NCBI GenBank assembly: GCA_030544215.1
Contig: JARZZO010000003.1
Coordinates: 20,469,879 to 20,533,878 of the forward strand
Origin: Zantedeschia hybrid cultivar
Lineage: Eukaryota > Streptophyta > Magnoliopsida > Alismatales > Araceae
Reading direction: 5' to 3'
Length of the DNA: 64,000 bases
Part shown: positions 62,538-64,000 of the stretch, in pieces
How the letters are laid out: each line of letters begins with the position of its first letter
Position numbering within the stretch: the stretch's first letter is position 1
Notes under the pieces: model-generated
The model's database searches: none
What the model saw: the letters and a program-made list of their open reading frames with translations, nothing else
Told to the model about the DNA's origin: nothing
Made by a program: the position numbers and the translations under genes

Positions 62538-63545
62538 GGGGAGATAATTAAGATATGATCTTAATTATGGATTATTAATTTAATCAAACCTTTTGTGGGG
62601 TTTAATTAAGATGTGATCTTAATAGTTAATTGTTTTTAACGAAAGAAGATAGGATCTTATTATTATTTGATTTTAATTAATTAATTAAATGAGTTATAAT
62701 TATGATATGATCTTAATTATAAATAACTTTTAATTAGTTAATTAAAGGGGTTTATATTTAAGATATGATCTTAAATACATATAACAAATGTTGTTATTTA
62801 TTTAAAATGGAATCTTAATTATTAATTGACAATTGTTGTCATTAATAATTAAGATAATATTTTTAATCTTAATTAATAATTGTTGTTAATTTATGTTTAA
62901 GATTTGATCTTAAAATTGTATTAACAAGAGTTGTTATTTAATTATTAAGTAGTAACTTAAATTTTAATTATCAAATGTTGTTAATTAATTTTAGTCAATT
63001 GATTAGATTATTTTAATTTCTTAGCAATTGTTGTTATGAAATTATGCATTTGATTAAGGGACATTTAATAAAAGTTATTAAGTGTTTTATTAACTTTTAA
63101 TAATTGTTATTAAAGGGTTAATTGTTTCTTGAGAATTAACCTTAATAAAAGTTATTAAGGATTAATTAATGCTTACTAATGGTTATTAAGCTAATTAATA
63201 TTCTCAAGGGTCCCTTAATTAAATATTGAAGGTCTAATCTACTTAATAATTAATCTTTTAATAAATGTTATTAAGAGATTATTAAAGTCTAATTGTTAGA
63301 CTATTTTAATTAGAAATGTTCTAATTATTATTTCTTAATAATTGTTATTGAGAAATATGATTTAAATAAAGGAGTTTATTAACAAGGAGTTGTTAAGGGG
63401 TTAATAATTTGAGTTGAAACTTCTTTTATAAATGTTATTTATGAATTTTTAATTCTATCTAAATGTTAGATTGTTTCGCATTAATAATTGTTATTAATGT
63501 GATTTAATATTAATCTAAATGTTAGATTAATTAATTTAGAACTGT
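62538..63545 (+). repeat. AT-rich hairpin array with NNG loops (copia C leader)
   Basis: At least fifteen hairpins, e.g. ATAATTAAGAT-ATG-ATCTTAATTAT (62544-62568), ATTAAGAT-GTG-ATCTTAAT (62605-62623), ATAACAA-ATG-TTGTTAT, GACAA-TTG-TTGTC, CCTTAATAA-AAG-TTATTAAGG (63140-63160), TTTAATAA-TTG-TTATTAAA and ATTAATAA-TTG-TTATTAAT. Stems of 5-11 bp are perfect and different; the loop is three bases ending in G. Confidence 0.88.
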
Positions 63546-64000
63546 TCTAAATTATGCATGGAATATTTTAGAATTTTAATTTTAGCTTTGTGTGCACATG
63601 TTGATGTGTTTAATGCTTTAAATTAGATTTATTGCATGTTAGAAAATGAGATTTTCGAAAATTCAAATTATCCAATTTTGATTGGTACCAGGTTTTAAGA
63701 AAGCCAAAATTATTATATTTTCAAAATTTTAGCCTTCATGTGATGTGTTTAATCATGTGTGGATGGTTAAAATTTGTGGTGGTCATGGACATGCACTTAG
63801 TTAATTTCATATCATGTGATGGTGTGTGATTTTGTGGATTGTTATGGAATGTGAATGTTTATTAAGTGTTAATTAATGAGGCTTGTGTGCCTTCCTTTCT
63901 CCATTCCATTGTAATTCTATCTCCCTCTGTTATTGTACTCGGCCATAAGAGCTTTCTCTTACAATTTATTTGTATTTGAAATTGTTTCAAAATTAATAAT

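Larger units (their letters stand above)
59971..64000 (+). mobile_element. copia C: 5' LTR and leader, continues beyond the window
   Basis: LTR 59971-61556 (TGATGGATATAGG .. GATCCCAACA), primer site TGGTATCAGAGC at 61558-61569, then a leader of at least 2.4 kb with a GC-rich palindrome block and an AT-rich hairpin array. The LTR has the same length as the complete copia A LTR (1586 bp) and similar opening phrases (GCCAATC.., AATAAA.GGC). No coding sequence is reached. GC-rich frames at 61048-61435 and 62003-62358 do not look like proteins. Confidence 0.85.

Noticed and set aside
1..64000. Host protein-coding genes, tRNA or miRNA genes
   Set aside because: Every convincing coding frame is a retroelement protein or its cargo; no tRNA cloverleaf was noticed. 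A miRNA precursor among the many hairpins cannot be excluded by eye.

Overview
The window looks like a gene-poor, probably heterochromatic stretch of a flowering-plant nuclear genome. I recognise no host gene, tRNA gene or complete rRNA gene. Almost every base belongs to LTR retrotransposons (Ty3/gypsy, Ty1/copia and the 5S-bearing Cassandra family), many of them nested. The species cannot be read from the sequence.

Layout. 1-120: broken Cassandra LTR, minus. 1147-5640: solo gypsy LTR with target duplication CTCAT, carrying a 1.26-kb insertion. 5784-11442: non-autonomous gag-only gypsy element (TR-GAG type) with target duplication TATTC and two LTRs of very different length. 11822-11916: Tekay-like stub. 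11917-12982: Cassandra array with three LTRs, each with a 5S rRNA-derived block. 12988-17333: 3' half of an Athila-like element. 17334-23816: old minus-strand gypsy and copia remnants. 23817-53134: minus-strand copia element (copia A), split by a young 19.8-kb TAT-like gypsy element at 28307-48061 (target duplication ATATC). 53135-56591: 5' part of copia B, plus. 56592-59970: 5' part of a second Athila-like element. 59971-64000: 5' part of copia C, running out of the window.

The 19.8-kb TAT-like element is the centrepiece. On the plus strand it carries gag, a zinc knuckle, protease and G-patch in one frame, then RT, two RNase H domains and integrase in the -1 frame. On the opposite strand of its 7-kb 3' region lie two spliced genes: a seven-exon plant-mobile-domain/coiled-coil gene, and a two-exon gene of a related type with its own TATA box. 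The sense and antisense genes carry four nonsense codons between them, all explicable by C-to-T change at methylated cytosines.

Three kinds of unexplained structure run across the elements. (1) About 39 copies of an inverted-repeat unit, consensus TGAAAGGCGTC-N10-GACGCGTTTTA, whose spacer varies in sequence but is exactly 10 nt in every copy I aligned. It is shared by the gag-only element and the TAT-like element and sits in LTRs, the leader and both antisense-gene 5' regions. (2) In the copia leaders, long runs of AT-rich hairpins with changing stems but a constant tip AA-NNG-TT, always with G on the element's sense strand. (3) In the copia A leader, four hairpins with a constant core and covarying outer stems.
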